Origin: Marivibrio halodurans
GTDB lineage: Bacteria; Pseudomonadota; Alphaproteobacteria; UBA8366; Aestuariispiraceae
DNA: 64,000 nucleotides
NCBI RefSeq assembly: GCF_017963645.1
Contig: NZ_JAGMWN010000004.1
Coordinates: 186,001-250,000 of the forward strand
Direction of reading: 5' to 3'
The translations under genes and the position numbers were made by a program. The notes under the pieces were generated by a model. It was not told the origin of the DNA and did no database searches. It saw only the letters and a list, made by a program, of their open reading frames with translations. Below, one piece after another: positions 46,095-54,591 of this stretch (positions within the stretch are counted from its first letter, which is position 1; the number at the start of each line of letters is the position of its first letter).

Positions 46095-49000
46095 TCAATC
46101 CGGAAAACGCTCGCGCCGGCGCCCCGCAACGTCGTGACGTTGGGCGTCCCGCTCGTATGACTCTGCAATGTTGAAGAGCATCCGAGCGACAAACGGCGTA
46201 CGATTCATAATCGCCTCGCCGTATCCGCGATACTTTGCGGCCAACTCCCTCTCCTGATCTCCATTGTCTGGCGAGGGTCTCCATTGGGCTCCACGAGAGT
46301 TGCGCTCCTCGATGCTCATGCCGATGGCAATCTCCTCGGAAGCAGTTTCCTCCATAACTTGACGAACCTCGGCGCGAGGCCAAATACCGTCCTCACCAAC
46401 GCCACAGCGTTGCAGCAAGCCGCCGATCTGTTGATCCGTAATGTCTTCCCGGTCGTGTTTCTTTGCTAGCTCTCGGACAGCCTTAACCCATTCCCTTAGG
46501 TGATCGATGTTTAAAGTTCCATCGTCCTGCGTGCCGGGTATCTGGGTCACATTATCTAATGTAGTGTACGCCATTTTAGCGGCTTTGCCGCGCTCGTCGG
46601 CATCCGTTGGCACTCCCAACGCGGGATCGTCCTCACGGTCGTCATTTCGGCGAAAACACAAGGCCACCAAATGGAAAAAACTTTGGGGCGAATTTGCCAG
46701 TTCACGAGACAAATTTGCGAACTTGAACCCGGAATGTGACCCGATGGCGCGCACATACATGAACTCAAGCTGGACCAATTTTGCCGGGTCTACATCGTCG
46801 CGATTCTCCAGTGCCTCGAATGCACTGATGATGTCGTGCGACTGCCATCTGTAGTTCTCAGCCGGTTCGCTGTCCTTGGTCCCCATATCATGCAAGAGGC
46901 TCATCAAGATCTCGGTTTTTAGCTTCTCACATTCAAAATGCGCCACGAAAAATCCAGCACGCGGACGATCCGCAGCCAACAACTTCTCGACGCAGAAGTT
47001 CAATTCAGCGTCATCAAAACGCCCCCAGCCAACATTGACCTTGCACCAATATTGTTTCTCCGTGTCTTGGCCGAACTTGGCCACCATGTCCCAATTTTTT
47101 TTGCCAAACGGCGCAAGCAGGTGGAGCCGCATTCTTGCATTAGGCCCACCTTTCTCGGCCAGCGCCTGTGAGGCGTCCGCAAGGAAGTCCTCTAGTTCTG
47201 CATCGGCCAATTGATGAAGGGCGCCGGAAACGCATTGATCCACTTTCGATTGATCGAATTTAGAACCGCCACTAATCGCGGCCACCAGAAATGCCAACAA
47301 CTCATCGCGCGATAACACATGGCGGCCCAACGTCCATCCGACCATACTTGCAGCATCACCTAGAGCGCAGAGTTCGAAAATTCCGTCATGGCCGAGCGCG
47401 GCCTGAACCTCTCGCAACGCCTTTGCGCGTTCCTCAGAAATCCATCGTTCCCGCGCATCGTGGTCGAAATTGTCATTATCGAGTTCATCGCCAGAGTATT
47501 CGACCCATTGTTTCGCAAAGAGCCATCGATGACGCTGCAACAAATCGGAGGGCTCCAATCGTGCGTATAGCTTTCGTCCATCCGCGATACCCTCAGACCG
47601 TTTTTTGCTATGTCGTGCTCGCCGCGTCATCGTTCGCAAACGGACGTGCTCCCTCAAACTGGCGATTTCAGACTGAGGTGGATCGGTAGCGATCCAGTTT
47701 TCGATATGGGCGTGAATTCGATCTCGATCGCCCTTCGGCACATCGCCGAGCAGGCTGACAAGCTCTTTCAGTTTCTCACAATCGAACTCAGGCCATGCCA
47801 ACACCAAGTCGAGACATTTCCTACGGAAATCAAACACGTCCTTATGGGATAGCGAACGGTCATGCTCGCTAGTCTCGTCGCGCCACCTTGGCTCATAAGT
47901 TCCAGAAGTCATGCTTGGCATGGAATCGAGCTGGCTCATACAGAACGACCAGCCGACTTCAGGATGTCTGGAACATAGGTTCTCGAGAACCTCGATCCGT
48001 TGATTCAGTGTTGCCATTGTGTGTGGCCGCCACGACAGCAAGATATCTCGGATAGACCCCGCGGGCTTATTGACCCAGTTGTCGTCAATCCGATACCGGC
48101 ATAGGTCGGCCAAAATGAGAATAACTCGACTCAGCCGAGCCGGGTTCCAAGCCAATACCTCCAGTGCCCACAGCATTCCTGTGCGATCACAACCTGAGAA
48201 CGGACCACTCTCGGCGGGTTCAAAAAGGCAGTCAATTGCCGGGTTTGGCTTTCTCAACTCGTCTTCGAGAATTCCTAGAAAGGTGTTAGGCGCAGCTTCC
48301 GCGTAACACGGCAAATCGCGTTGCTGTGACAGCCAAACGCGCGAATTCCGATCTTTAAGCAAACGGCTGACCAAAGAGGCCACCAGCCATTCAGCTTTCG
48401 AGCCTCGTTCATTGCCGAGCGCGTTCGGCCCATGGACCGCTAACAGAATGAGTGAATCCGCGATACTTCGGCGCACCGTACCGGAGTATTCGCGCACCTT
48501 ACCGTAAATAGCGGCGGTCCAGCGTTCTGACTTTTCCAAATCCAGTGACGGATCGTCCTCTTCGAGGACGCATTCAGCCACAAAAATAAATCGTTCCAAG
48601 TCCTCTTCAGAAATATAGGGAGCGACTGCGTTCAGGCTTTCCAACCGTGAGGCGACGCCACCAACGTCGCCCTCCTGAAGAATTGGTGCGTCTTCTAGCG
48701 CGCTCAGTTTGGCAAGACGTTGCTCGACAACAGCTACCGGCACATCAGCGACTAGGCTGATAATCTCGCGGTCGGAAACGCTGTCCCACCGCCAACGGCC
48801 CAAAAGCACGAACGGGATCATCCATCTCGCATGCTCTTGATCTTGTGCCCAAGAAGGCTTCATCAAACCTGGAGTGCTTGCCAGCAATCGCCGCAATATC
48901 GTCGGCGAGCGGCTACTGCCTCGGATTACCGATGCATATTTTCCTTCGTCCAGATTCATATCTTTGATGGCTTCTTGAAACGACTCGTGGCTTGGCGGGC

Positions 49001-50186
49001 TCACTTCAATGCTTTCCCTGACGACACCCAAATTTCGATCAGAGACGACGACAATTTTTCGCTCCGGAAACGCATCGAGAGCGTTTCGTTCCAGTTCGCC
49101 GGAGAAAATCACCGGAATCATCTCGGTTGTGATGCCTGAAAGCTTCTTCATCGTTTGCGCTGAGTCGAAGAAGACTGCTTGCTGACCAAACACTTCTAGC
49201 TTTTCGGACAACCGCGTCGCCGCCGCTAGGAAGGCAACCCCTTCTTCCTTTGACGCTGCTGATACTATCAGAGGCTTTGAGTGTGGATTCTGAAGCCACT
49301 GTTCAATTCGATCAGCACTCGCTTCAATAGCGCTCCTGAAGATGGCAGGACTAATAGCGGGATCCGCAACCCTAGACCAACAACGCCAATACTCGGCAAG
49401 CGTTTGGCACCCTTCCCTCGGGACACCAAGAATATCAGCCATCCACGCTTGGGCCGGAGGCGAATTCTCTAGCCATTGCTCCAAATCGTTGGCGTCGTAG
49501 GCGCGAACGTCTTTCCACTTCCTTTCGGAGCGCTTCTCAGCCACCCATTCGGCTTTCTTTGGCCAGTGCCGTGGCGTCACAAAGACGAATGTGGTTTCTA
49601 GACGTTCCTTTTCGGGAAGTTTGCCACGCGCTTTGTAGTCCTCTTCCGCCTTTTTTTTGGGGTTTGCATCACAACCAAACTCCCATCCAGAGACGCCGCC
49701 AGGCACCCACGGATTCGGCGATTGGCATACTACGTGACCATCCCAACCATGGCGCTGAGAGAGGTCATACGCGGGAAAGTCAGCTTCCGTGATCGTCGCG
49801 CCAGTCGTATGCACCAATCGCCGCAAGAAGGCTGGAAGCAGAGGTCGTGCATCAATTCTCTCCGGCCATGTCGCAAGGTTCATCGCTCTAATGTCGAGGA
49901 ACGAGGGGGCATAGCTCCTTACGACAATTTGCCTCTCCTTCTGACCATTCTCGTGAGCGTCATATGCCTGCTGCATCGCCAGCAGGCTGTCCTTTTTAGC
50001 TCCAAAAGCTTTTTCGATGCGCATTGCCATCCGAGACGACAGTGATGTCTTTCCATTTAAAAAATTTGATAGCGCTGGCCGAGAGACCCCTAAAATCTTT
50101 GCCGCCTCGCTAATATTAACATTCTGAGGAATAACACTTTTTTTAATGTAGGGGCCGGGATGAATCGGCGGGCTCGAATCGCTCAT
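46095..50186 (-). CDS. HigA-like HTH fused to a large protein, candidate defence protein
   Basis: The 1363-aa protein starts with a complete HigA-type XRE domain (IHPGPYIKKSVI, AAKILGVSRPALSNFLNGKT, RIEKAFGAKKDSLLAMQQAYD; residues about 8-76). Residues about 120-260 include GWDGHVVCQ and GWEFGCDANPKKKAEEDYKAR with D149, E169 and Lys177-179, which may be a nuclease-like fold but lacks a clear E-x-K. From about 290 there is PLIVSAASKEEGVAFLAAA, where a P-loop would be in a STAND ATPase, followed by a long helical region to the C-terminus. No Walker A remains. A regulatory palindrome sits over its promoter. It is probably an autoregulated antiphage or addiction protein, but that is inference. 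It begins at ATG 50186 with AAGGA or CAGGG upstream. Confidence 0.7.
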   Translation of the reverse strand: MSDSSPPIHPGPYIKKSVIPQNVNISEAAKILGVSRPALSNFLNGKTSLSSRMAMRIEKAFGAKKDSLLAMQQAYDAHENGQKERQIVVRSYAPSFLDIRAMNLATWPERIDARPLLPAFLRRLVHTTGATITEADFPAYDLSQRHGWDGHVVCQSPNPWVPGGVSGWEFGCDANPKKKAEEDYKARGKLPEKERLETTFVFVTPRHWPKKAEWVAEKRSERKWKDVRAYDANDLEQWLENSPPAQAWMADILGVPREGCQTLAEYWRCWSRVADPAISPAIFRSAIEASADRIEQWLQNPHSKPLIVSAASKEEGVAFLAAATRLSEKLEVFGQQAVFFDSAQTMKKLSGITTEMIPVIFSGELERNALDAFPERKIVVVSDRNLGVVRESIEVSPPSHESFQEAIKDMNLDEGKYASVIRGSSRSPTILRRLLASTPGLMKPSWAQDQEHARWMIPFVLLGRWRWDSVSDREIISLVADVPVAVVEQRLAKLSALEDAPILQEGDVGGVASRLESLNAVAPYISEEDLERFIFVAECVLEEDDPSLDLEKSERWTAAIYGKVREYSGTVRRSIADSLILLAVHGPNALGNERGSKAEWLVASLVSRLLKDRNSRVWLSQQRDLPCYAEAAPNTFLGILEDELRKPNPAIDCLFEPAESGPFSGCDRTGMLWALEVLAWNPARLSRVILILADLCRYRIDDNWVNKPAGSIRDILLSWRPHTMATLNQRIEVLENLCSRHPEVGWSFCMSQLDSMPSMTSGTYEPRWRDETSEHDRSLSHKDVFDFRRKCLDLVLAWPEFDCEKLKELVSLLGDVPKGDRDRIHAHIENWIATDPPQSEIASLREHVRLRTMTRRARHSKKRSEGIADGRKLYARLEPSDLLQRHRWLFAKQWVEYSGDELDNDNFDHDARERWISEERAKALREVQAALGHDGIFELCALGDAASMVGWTLGRHVLSRDELLAFLVAAISGGSKFDQSKVDQCVSGALHQLADAELEDFLADASQALAEKGGPNARMRLHLLAPFGKKNWDMVAKFGQDTEKQYWCKVNVGWGRFDDAELNFCVEKLLAADRPRAGFFVAHFECEKLKTEILMSLLHDMGTKDSEPAENYRWQSHDIISAFEALENRDDVDPAKLVQLEFMYVRAIGSHSGFKFANLSRELANSPQSFFHLVALCFRRNDDREDDPALGVPTDADERGKAAKMAYTTLDNVTQIPGTQDDGTLNIDHLREWVKAVRELAKKHDREDITDQQIGGLLQRCGVGEDGIWPRAEVRQVMEETASEEIAIGMSIEERNSRGAQWRPSPDNGDQERELAAKYRGYGEAIMNRTPFVARMLFNIAESYERDAQRHDVAGRRRERFPD

Positions 50187-50235
50187 ACCCTGTTCCTTTC
50201 AATATATTGGCCCTGTGAGGAGCATCACTCAGCGC

Positions 50236-50269
50236 GTAAAGTGTAATGTGACACTTTACGTTTTGTCAA
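50236..50269 (-). promoter_or_regulatory. Promoter with overlapping palindromic operator for the 1363-aa gene
   Basis: On the - strand there is TTGACA (50269-50264), an 18-bp spacer and TACACT (50245-50240), a good sigma-70 promoter about 55 bp upstream of the ATG. Two perfect 9-bp arms, GTAAAGTGT (50236-50244) and ACACTTTAC (50251-50259), overlap the -10 box and the spacer. The HigA-like domain of the downstream protein is the obvious candidate for binding here. Confidence 0.6.
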
Positions 50270-50488
50270 ATTTTATCGCTGCCTTCTTGGTGCGCCTTCG
50301 GGCCGGGCTCTCGTGAACCAAGCCCGCGCGGCGGTCTTGGCCATTCGGCTTCGATCCCTCGCGCCAATTCCTAAGGGGCCTCGCCCCTCGCGCGGGCAAG
50401 GCATCCCAACGTATCCACGCCTTACGGCGCGGAGCCTCGTTCGGAGCCTCCTTGCCCTTGCTACCCCCACTCTTCGCCAGAGGGTCAG

Positions 50489-50514
50489 GGGTGTAGTCCT
50501 ACACCCTTCTTTTT
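50489..50514 (+). terminator. Rho-independent terminator-like hairpin
   Basis: GGGTGTAG (50489-50496) and CTACACCC (50499-50506) form a stem with a tight loop and are followed by TTCTTTTT. It faces the + strand, but no + strand gene lies just upstream, so it may end a small RNA or insulate parD. Confidence 0.45.
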
Positions 50515-50604
50515 GACTTTGTAGGCAATTGAACGATATTGGCAATTTTTGACAATTTAAGCAGATCGTGTCATCATGGAGAAGTAGATTCGAGGAGTTT
50601 TGTC

Positions 50605-50886
50605 ATGCCGACCCGTAACATCAATTTGACCGACCACTACGCCCAGTACGTTGAGAATGCGCTGGCCTCCGGGCGTTACAAGAACGCCAGTGAGGTGGTG
50701 CGCGCGGCGCTCCGGCTTTTGGAGCGGCAGGAATCCGAGGACGCCGCGAAGATTGAGGCGCTGCGGGCAGCCTTCAAGGAAGGCGAAGATGCTTACCTGC
50801 GCGGTGATTTTACAGCACTCGAAAGCGATGCGGAGATTGACCGGGTGTTTGAGGAGATCGCCGAAGAGGTAGACCGGGCACGATAG
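50605..50886 (+). CDS. parD: ParD-like antitoxin
   Basis: The 93-aa protein is of the ParD/CopG ribbon-helix-helix type: MPTRNINLTDHYAQYVENAL (strand and helix), SGRYKNASEVVRAALRLLERQE (second helix), with an acidic C-terminal tail that would embrace the toxin. GAGGAG precedes the ATG at 50605. It ends one base before the toxin gene, the usual layout, and the pair should be autoregulated by the antitoxin. It probably stabilises the element. Confidence 0.88.
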   Translation: MPTRNINLTDHYAQYVENALASGRYKNASEVVRAALRLLERQESEDAAKIEALRAAFKEGEDAYLRGDFTALESDAEIDRVFEEIAEEVDRAR

Positions 50887-50887
50887 G

Positions 50888-51322
50888 ATGGACGAGTCAT
50901 ACTCCCTCAAACTTACCACACCCGCCCGTCGCGACCTTTCAGAAATCAGAGACTACACCATCGAGACGCATGGCCGCGACGCGGCTGATGCCTATGATGC
51001 TGTCCTTCGCCAAGCCCTCAAAGACATCCGCGAAGATCCATACCGCCCCGGCAGCATAGAGCGCCCGGAAATCGGTGAGAGCATCCGAAGCTTTCACACG
51101 TCGTTGAGCCGTAAGCGTGCGCCTTCCGATGTGAAGTCACCGCGCCATTTCGTGCTCTACTTCGTCCCGCAGGAGAACGAGGTAGCCGTTAGCCGCATTC
51201 TGCACGATGCGCGTGACCTCGCGCGCCATGTGCCGGACGACCATCGGGAAAGGGCCAGAAAATTTAAGGAAGAGCGAGAGAATCGGCCTAGGAATATGGG
51301 CCGTGGCGAGCGCTCGCGATAG
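50888..51322 (+). CDS. parE: ParE/RelE-family toxin
   Basis: The 144-aa protein has the RelE/ParE fold: YSLKLTTPARRDLSEIRDYTIETHG, then the central VLRQALKDIREDPYRPGS, and HFVLYFVPQENEVAVSRILHDARDLARHV. It is longer than the usual 95-100 aa by a Lys/Arg/Glu-rich C-terminal extension of about 30 residues. ParE toxins inhibit gyrase, whereas RelE toxins cut mRNA; pairing with ParD makes ParE more likely. It begins one base after parD ends. Confidence 0.85.
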   Translation: MDESYSLKLTTPARRDLSEIRDYTIETHGRDAADAYDAVLRQALKDIREDPYRPGSIERPEIGESIRSFHTSLSRKRAPSDVKSPRHFVLYFVPQENEVAVSRILHDARDLARHVPDDHRERARKFKEERENRPRNMGRGERSR

Positions 51323-51361
51323 GCTCGCAGAGCTACCATCAGAACATGCGGTCAGCCGAAA

Positions 51362-51934
51362 TTGCAGATAAACGAGGGATATGATCGGCATGCATTTTTC
51401 TATAAGCAGCGCCGAAATCTAATCGTCGTTTCTCTTTTTGTGACCTTCTATGAAGCGGCAAGCCTAGAGATTGAACGCATCAACATTCTCGGCAACCAAA
51501 CCGAAATCGGTCGTCCAGAGGTTATCTCATTCGCCCTTACACTGGCCTTCATATACTTCGTATGGCGGTACTACACCGCATGCAGAGAGGTGAATGGTAT
51601 TCAAACCTTCATTTGGGCTTGTCGGGAGTGGGCCGAGCAAAAGTGCGAGGTGTACACAAGAAAGGTACATGTTGATAACGATCCTCGTTACAAAGAGGCT
51701 CGCTGCATGGGCGCACGTGGCCCTGAGGTCGAGTTCCGCTTGGTTCCCCAAAGAGACGGTGATCAAGAATCGCGCGTCCGATTCCGGCAACGCTACTGGT
51801 ACTATTTCGGGCTCGCGATAGCTCACGTCACGCTGCGAACATCGAACTTCTCTGGTTACCTATTGCCGTATCTGTTCGCAGCGGTTGCTGCGCTGGAGAT
51901 ATTGGGAGTGGGCGTGGTCTCTCTGCTTGTATAA
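51362..51934 (+). CDS. Membrane protein of unknown function
   Basis: A 190-aa protein with hydrophobic segments NLIVVSLFVTFYEAASL, PEVISFALTLAFIYFVWRYY and, near the C-terminus, YWYYFGLAIAHVTL and LLPYLFAAVAALEILGVGVVSLLV. The middle is hydrophilic with a few Cys residues. The start is uncertain: the frame opens with TTG at 51362 and has no convincing ribosome binding site. Function unknown. It follows parE by about 40 bp on the same strand. Confidence 0.5.
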   Translation: MQINEGYDRHAFFYKQRRNLIVVSLFVTFYEAASLEIERINILGNQTEIGRPEVISFALTLAFIYFVWRYYTACREVNGIQTFIWACREWAEQKCEVYTRKVHVDNDPRYKEARCMGARGPEVEFRLVPQRDGDQESRVRFRQRYWYYFGLAIAHVTLRTSNFSGYLLPYLFAAVAALEILGVGVVSLLV

Positions 51935-51943
51935 GCGGTCCAA

Positions 51944-52492
51944 TTAATCTGGCGCATAGACTAGTATTGCGGCGTGAGCCACCGTTTCAGGGCCTAGGAA
52001 CACTGCGGCTTCGGGCATTCGCGCTTCCACAAGGGGGATGGTTTGTGCGAGAGCGTGGTTACCACGTGTGAGCGTTCGCTGAACCAATTGCGCTTCAGCT
52101 TTCAATGCGCGTGGATAGTAAATAGCTCCAGCCGTAGTGTTGTAGGTTGAAGGCGATACGCCCCAACCTTTCTCTATATTGCCAAGCATGCCCTTGCTGG
52201 CCCATCGAATCGTCCGAAAACCTAATGCCGAAGCCTTCTCTGCGACATTGCCAAGCGTCCTGTAACCACCGTTACCCCGACGGTACTCAATAACAGTGAC
52301 ATTTTCGGGAGAAGCCTGACTGATTGGCGGAGATTCTCTGACCCATTGCTCCGTGATTCGAAAGAGCACGTTGTCCCCCACCAGAAATTGAAGGCTTGGA
52401 ATTGCCAACGTCGCAATAGCAAGAGCCGTAGCACTTTGGACAACGAGCTTCTGTTTGCTTTTTGGTTTTCTTTGCATATGTAATCTCTTCAT
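51944..52492 (-). CDS. Membrane-anchored protein of unknown function
   Basis: The 182-aa protein has a basic N-terminus (MKRLHMQRKPKSKQK) and then one hydrophobic stretch, LVVQSATALAIATLAIPSLQFLVG, so it should be anchored in the inner membrane with a periplasmic domain. No known motif is seen in the C-terminal part (VEARMPEAAVFLGPETVAHAA). The start is unsure; an ATG at 52573 would overlap the relaxase end. It is downstream of the relaxase on the same strand and may be cotranscribed with mob genes. Confidence 0.5.
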   Translation of the reverse strand: MKRLHMQRKPKSKQKLVVQSATALAIATLAIPSLQFLVGDNVLFRITEQWVRESPPISQASPENVTVIEYRRGNGGYRTLGNVAEKASALGFRTIRWASKGMLGNIEKGWGVSPSTYNTTAGAIYYPRALKAEAQLVQRTLTRGNHALAQTIPLVEARMPEAAVFLGPETVAHAAILVYAPD

Positions 52493-52550
52493 ATCAGCAC
52501 TCGAATAAATTGTCACTATAGAGACATTTCGGGCTGTTTTCCATGCAGTC

Positions 52551-53885
52551 CTATCTATCAAGACCCGGTTCATTTTGTTGTCGGCGACGCCGTGGACGCT
52601 GTTGGCTTCGCCGCTTTTCCTTGAAGGCTTCGCGGCGGGCTTCGCGTTCCTGATCGGTCTCCGTTTCCATCTTCCGGAAAACCTTGGCGTCTTCGGTGAG
52701 ATCGCGCGTCACGGCTTTGTTCTCTTCCCGCTGCTGCGTTCGTTCCTTCACCACCTCACGGCGCTGGGCGAGCTGCGTAGCCGTTATGCTATCCCGCTGG
52801 GCTTTGTCCCGCTGACGGGCGGTCTCCGCTTCCTGTGCGTTGCGCTCCAGTGTGCGTTTGCGCTCACCCCTGATCCTGTCCCATAGGCCGAGCAGACCAC
52901 CGCGCAGGCGGGCCTGCCGCTCTTTCTCTTCAGCCTGCTGACGGCGCTGTTCCGTTTCCCGGTGTGCGCGGCGCTGTTTGTCTTGGCGCTCTTTGAGAGC
53001 CTTCCGTTTGGCTTCGGCCTCTTTACGCTCACGCTCTTCCTTATCGGCAACCTCGCGCTGAAACTCTTCCATCTTGGCCTGCATGGCTGAGGCAATTTCG
53101 CGTTTGGTGTCCGCAACGGTAGGGAGCGCGGTTTCATCGCCGAGGCGTTGGCGTACTTCCTTGGTTTTCACGCCAACGCGTTTTGCGATGTTGTGGACTT
53201 CCCCGTGCCGATCCACGGCCACATGGCTGCGCCGATCCCCTTGCGCCAGCCAGTAGCCGCGCTCTTGCAGCGCATGAGTAAAAGCGGCCTTGGAATCAGA
53301 GATCGCCCACGCATCTTGAAACGCCGCTTTGATTTCGCGCGGATCTTCCTTGATGCGCCGGGCCTGCTGCCATTCCGCGAGGGTAAAGTTGCGCGGATCG
53401 CGCTGACCGCTCACAGCCAGACCGCGCGGCATTGTCCAGCCATGCTCCAGATAGAGATCGCGGGAGATATCCTGCATCTTGCGCTTGGAGTGCGGCAGCG
53501 GGATCACCTTCATCTCCTGTACATCGATACGGCTCCACACCGCGTGCGCATGGCGGCGCACTTCCCCGTCATCGCCGCGCTTTTCATGGTAGACGATAGC
53601 GCGGGGCTGGCCCGTGAGGCCGAGCTTGGTTTCCACCCGGTCAATCGCCTGCGAGAAGTCCTCCTCGCTTACCTGTGCCTCTTTGGGCGGATTGAGGCTC
53701 AGCGAAAAAAGAAACTGCCTACACTTGGTGCCCCGGCTGATCGCATAGCTTTCCTGAAAAGCGCCATCGAGATCACCCGCCACGAAGCCGCGCAGCTCCG
53801 CCACCTCGACACGCTCGTTTTCGGTCTTCATCAGGTGCCGGGCGAGATTGCGCGCACCGCCTCTGGGATTGCCGACAAGGATCAT
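52551..53885 (-). CDS. mobA: Relaxase (MobA/VirD2 family)
   Basis: The 444-aa protein has an N-terminal relaxase domain with ISRGTKCRQFLFSLSLNPP, AIVYHEKRGDDGEVRRHAHAVWSRID (the conserved His pair for metal binding is in HAH) and YLEHGWTMPRGL. The rest is a highly charged coiled-coil region rich in Arg, Glu and Gln, as often seen after relaxase domains. It would nick oriT and lead strand transfer. Its start overlaps the MobC-like gene stop by four bases (ATGA). Confidence 0.88.
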   Translation of the reverse strand: MILVGNPRGGARNLARHLMKTENERVEVAELRGFVAGDLDGAFQESYAISRGTKCRQFLFSLSLNPPKEAQVSEEDFSQAIDRVETKLGLTGQPRAIVYHEKRGDDGEVRRHAHAVWSRIDVQEMKVIPLPHSKRKMQDISRDLYLEHGWTMPRGLAVSGQRDPRNFTLAEWQQARRIKEDPREIKAAFQDAWAISDSKAAFTHALQERGYWLAQGDRRSHVAVDRHGEVHNIAKRVGVKTKEVRQRLGDETALPTVADTKREIASAMQAKMEEFQREVADKEERERKEAEAKRKALKERQDKQRRAHRETEQRRQQAEEKERQARLRGGLLGLWDRIRGERKRTLERNAQEAETARQRDKAQRDSITATQLAQRREVVKERTQQREENKAVTRDLTEDAKVFRKMETETDQEREARREAFKEKRRSQQRPRRRRQQNEPGLDR

Positions 53886-54295
53886 GAGCCACCGCCTGAC
53901 TTGAGGCCGAGGGCCGCCACCAGCAGCGCCCGCACTTCGCGGACGTCTTCGCAGGCATCCTTGAGGGCGGCGCGATCCTGTTCCGCCAGCTCCAGCCGCC
54001 CGGCCTCAGCAGCGGCGGCCAGCAGGCACAAATGCGTGGCCAGCTCCGATTTACCGAGAACCCCCAAGACCTGGCCGAGCATGGCGTAGTCGATGGCAGG
54101 AACGCGGGCGGCCTTCCGGCGCGTTTCCGCGTCACCCAGCAGCTTGGCGCGGATATAGCGACCCAGCGGACGGTTCCCGGCCTTGCGCTCCAGATAGGCG
54201 CGTTCATCGGCGCTCAGGCGGATGGAGAACGGCGCGGGCCGATCCGCCTTGCTGCGGGCGGCGGCGTGGAATGTTTTCGAAGGGGAGGAGCTCAT
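53882..54295 (-). CDS. mobC: MobC-like relaxosome accessory protein
   Basis: The 137-aa protein begins with a basic, Ser-rich stretch, then a ribbon-helix-helix segment PAPFSIRLSADERAYLERKAGNRPLGRYIRAKLLG, as in plasmid MobC proteins that bind oriT and help the relaxase. The C-terminal half is helical. Its ATG at 54295 overlaps by four bases the end of the short frame 54292-54489, which would be the end of the recombinase gene in the excised circle, so its translation may be coupled to it. Confidence 0.82.
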   Translation of the reverse strand: MSSSPSKTFHAAARSKADRPAPFSIRLSADERAYLERKAGNRPLGRYIRAKLLGDAETRRKAARVPAIDYAMLGQVLGVLGKSELATHLCLLAAAAEAGRLELAEQDRAALKDACEDVREVRALLVAALGLKSGGGS

Positions 54296-54489
54296 GGTGT
54301 CGGCTCCTCCATTTCGTTTTCAATGAAGGCCCGGTCTTCCGGCGCAAGCTTTTGAAGCTGATGTTCCCAATCCGCCAGCGTTTCAAAGAGAGCGCTCAGA
54401 TCGTCCTGTTCGCCCGGTGGGAGGTTCGATGCGGGTTCACTGATGCCCACCATTCCCTTCGGGGCGGTTCTAGGTCCAGGAAAACTCAT
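54292..54489 (-). other. Displaced C-terminal reading frame of the serine recombinase, across attR
   Basis: The frame reads through the attR core (TAPKGMVG) and continues ISEPASNLPPGEQDDLSALF, ending in FIENEMEEPTP, with a stop that overlaps the mobC start. In the integrated state it has no recombinase part. In a circle, attL and attR join into attP and codons 1-506 of the recombinase would continue in the same frame through TAPKGMVG and these 50 residues, giving 564 aa. This is deduced from the frame arithmetic: both copies of the core are read in the same frame. Confidence 0.75.
54445..54468 (+). repeat. attR core (24-bp direct repeat)
   Basis: Identical to the core at 37113-37136, beginning GCCCACCA and ending GGGGCGGT. 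To its right the sequence (TCTAGGTCCAGG) should be the original chromosome downstream of the tRNA. Confidence 0.88.
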
Positions 54490-54536
54490 AACGTGGCAAA
54501 AAAGAACGCATAACTTAGCACGCTTTGATTTTCATA

Positions 54537-54584
54537 AGGCTCATAACCTGAAGGTCGTAGGTTCAAATCCTACCCCCGCAACCA
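54537..54584 (+). pseudogene. 3' fragment of an initiator tRNA (fMet)
   Basis: The sequence GGCTCATAACCTGAAGGTCG at 54538-54557, followed by a T-arm (GTAGG-TTCAAAT-CCTAC) and CCCCGCAACCA, is the 3' half of tRNA-fMet from the anticodon loop to the encoded CCA. The 5' acceptor, D-arm and the 5' anticodon-stem side are missing, and the sequence to the left is unrelated. This looks like the residue left at a tRNA attachment site by another integrative element. Confidence 0.7.
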
Positions 54585-54591
54585 TTAAATC

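Larger units (their letters stand above)
50187..50604. other. 418-bp intergenic region between the giant gene and parD
   Basis: It holds the - strand promoter and palindrome above, a G+C-rich stretch from about 50275 to 50460 with small hairpins such as AGGGGC-CTC-GCCCCT, a + strand terminator-like hairpin (50489-50514), and the promoter region of parD (TTGACA-like at 50548-50553). No gene was found. The terminator on the + strand has no gene upstream, so a small RNA is possible. Confidence 0.45.
37113..54468. mobile_element. Integrative mobilisable element, 17.4 kb, inserted at the CAU tRNA
   Basis: The element is bounded by 24-bp direct repeats at 37113-37136 and 54445-54468, the left one covering the last eight bases of the tRNA. 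It contains a serine recombinase at the left end, a tyrosine recombinase, a relaxase with a MobC-like partner at the right end, a ParD/ParE pair and several unknown cargo genes. No type IV secretion genes are present, so it would be mobilised by a helper and not self-transmissible. G+C falls in parts of the cargo, notably 44.3-45.7 kb. The mobilisation genes face towards the recombinase when the ends are joined in a circle. Confidence 0.85.
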
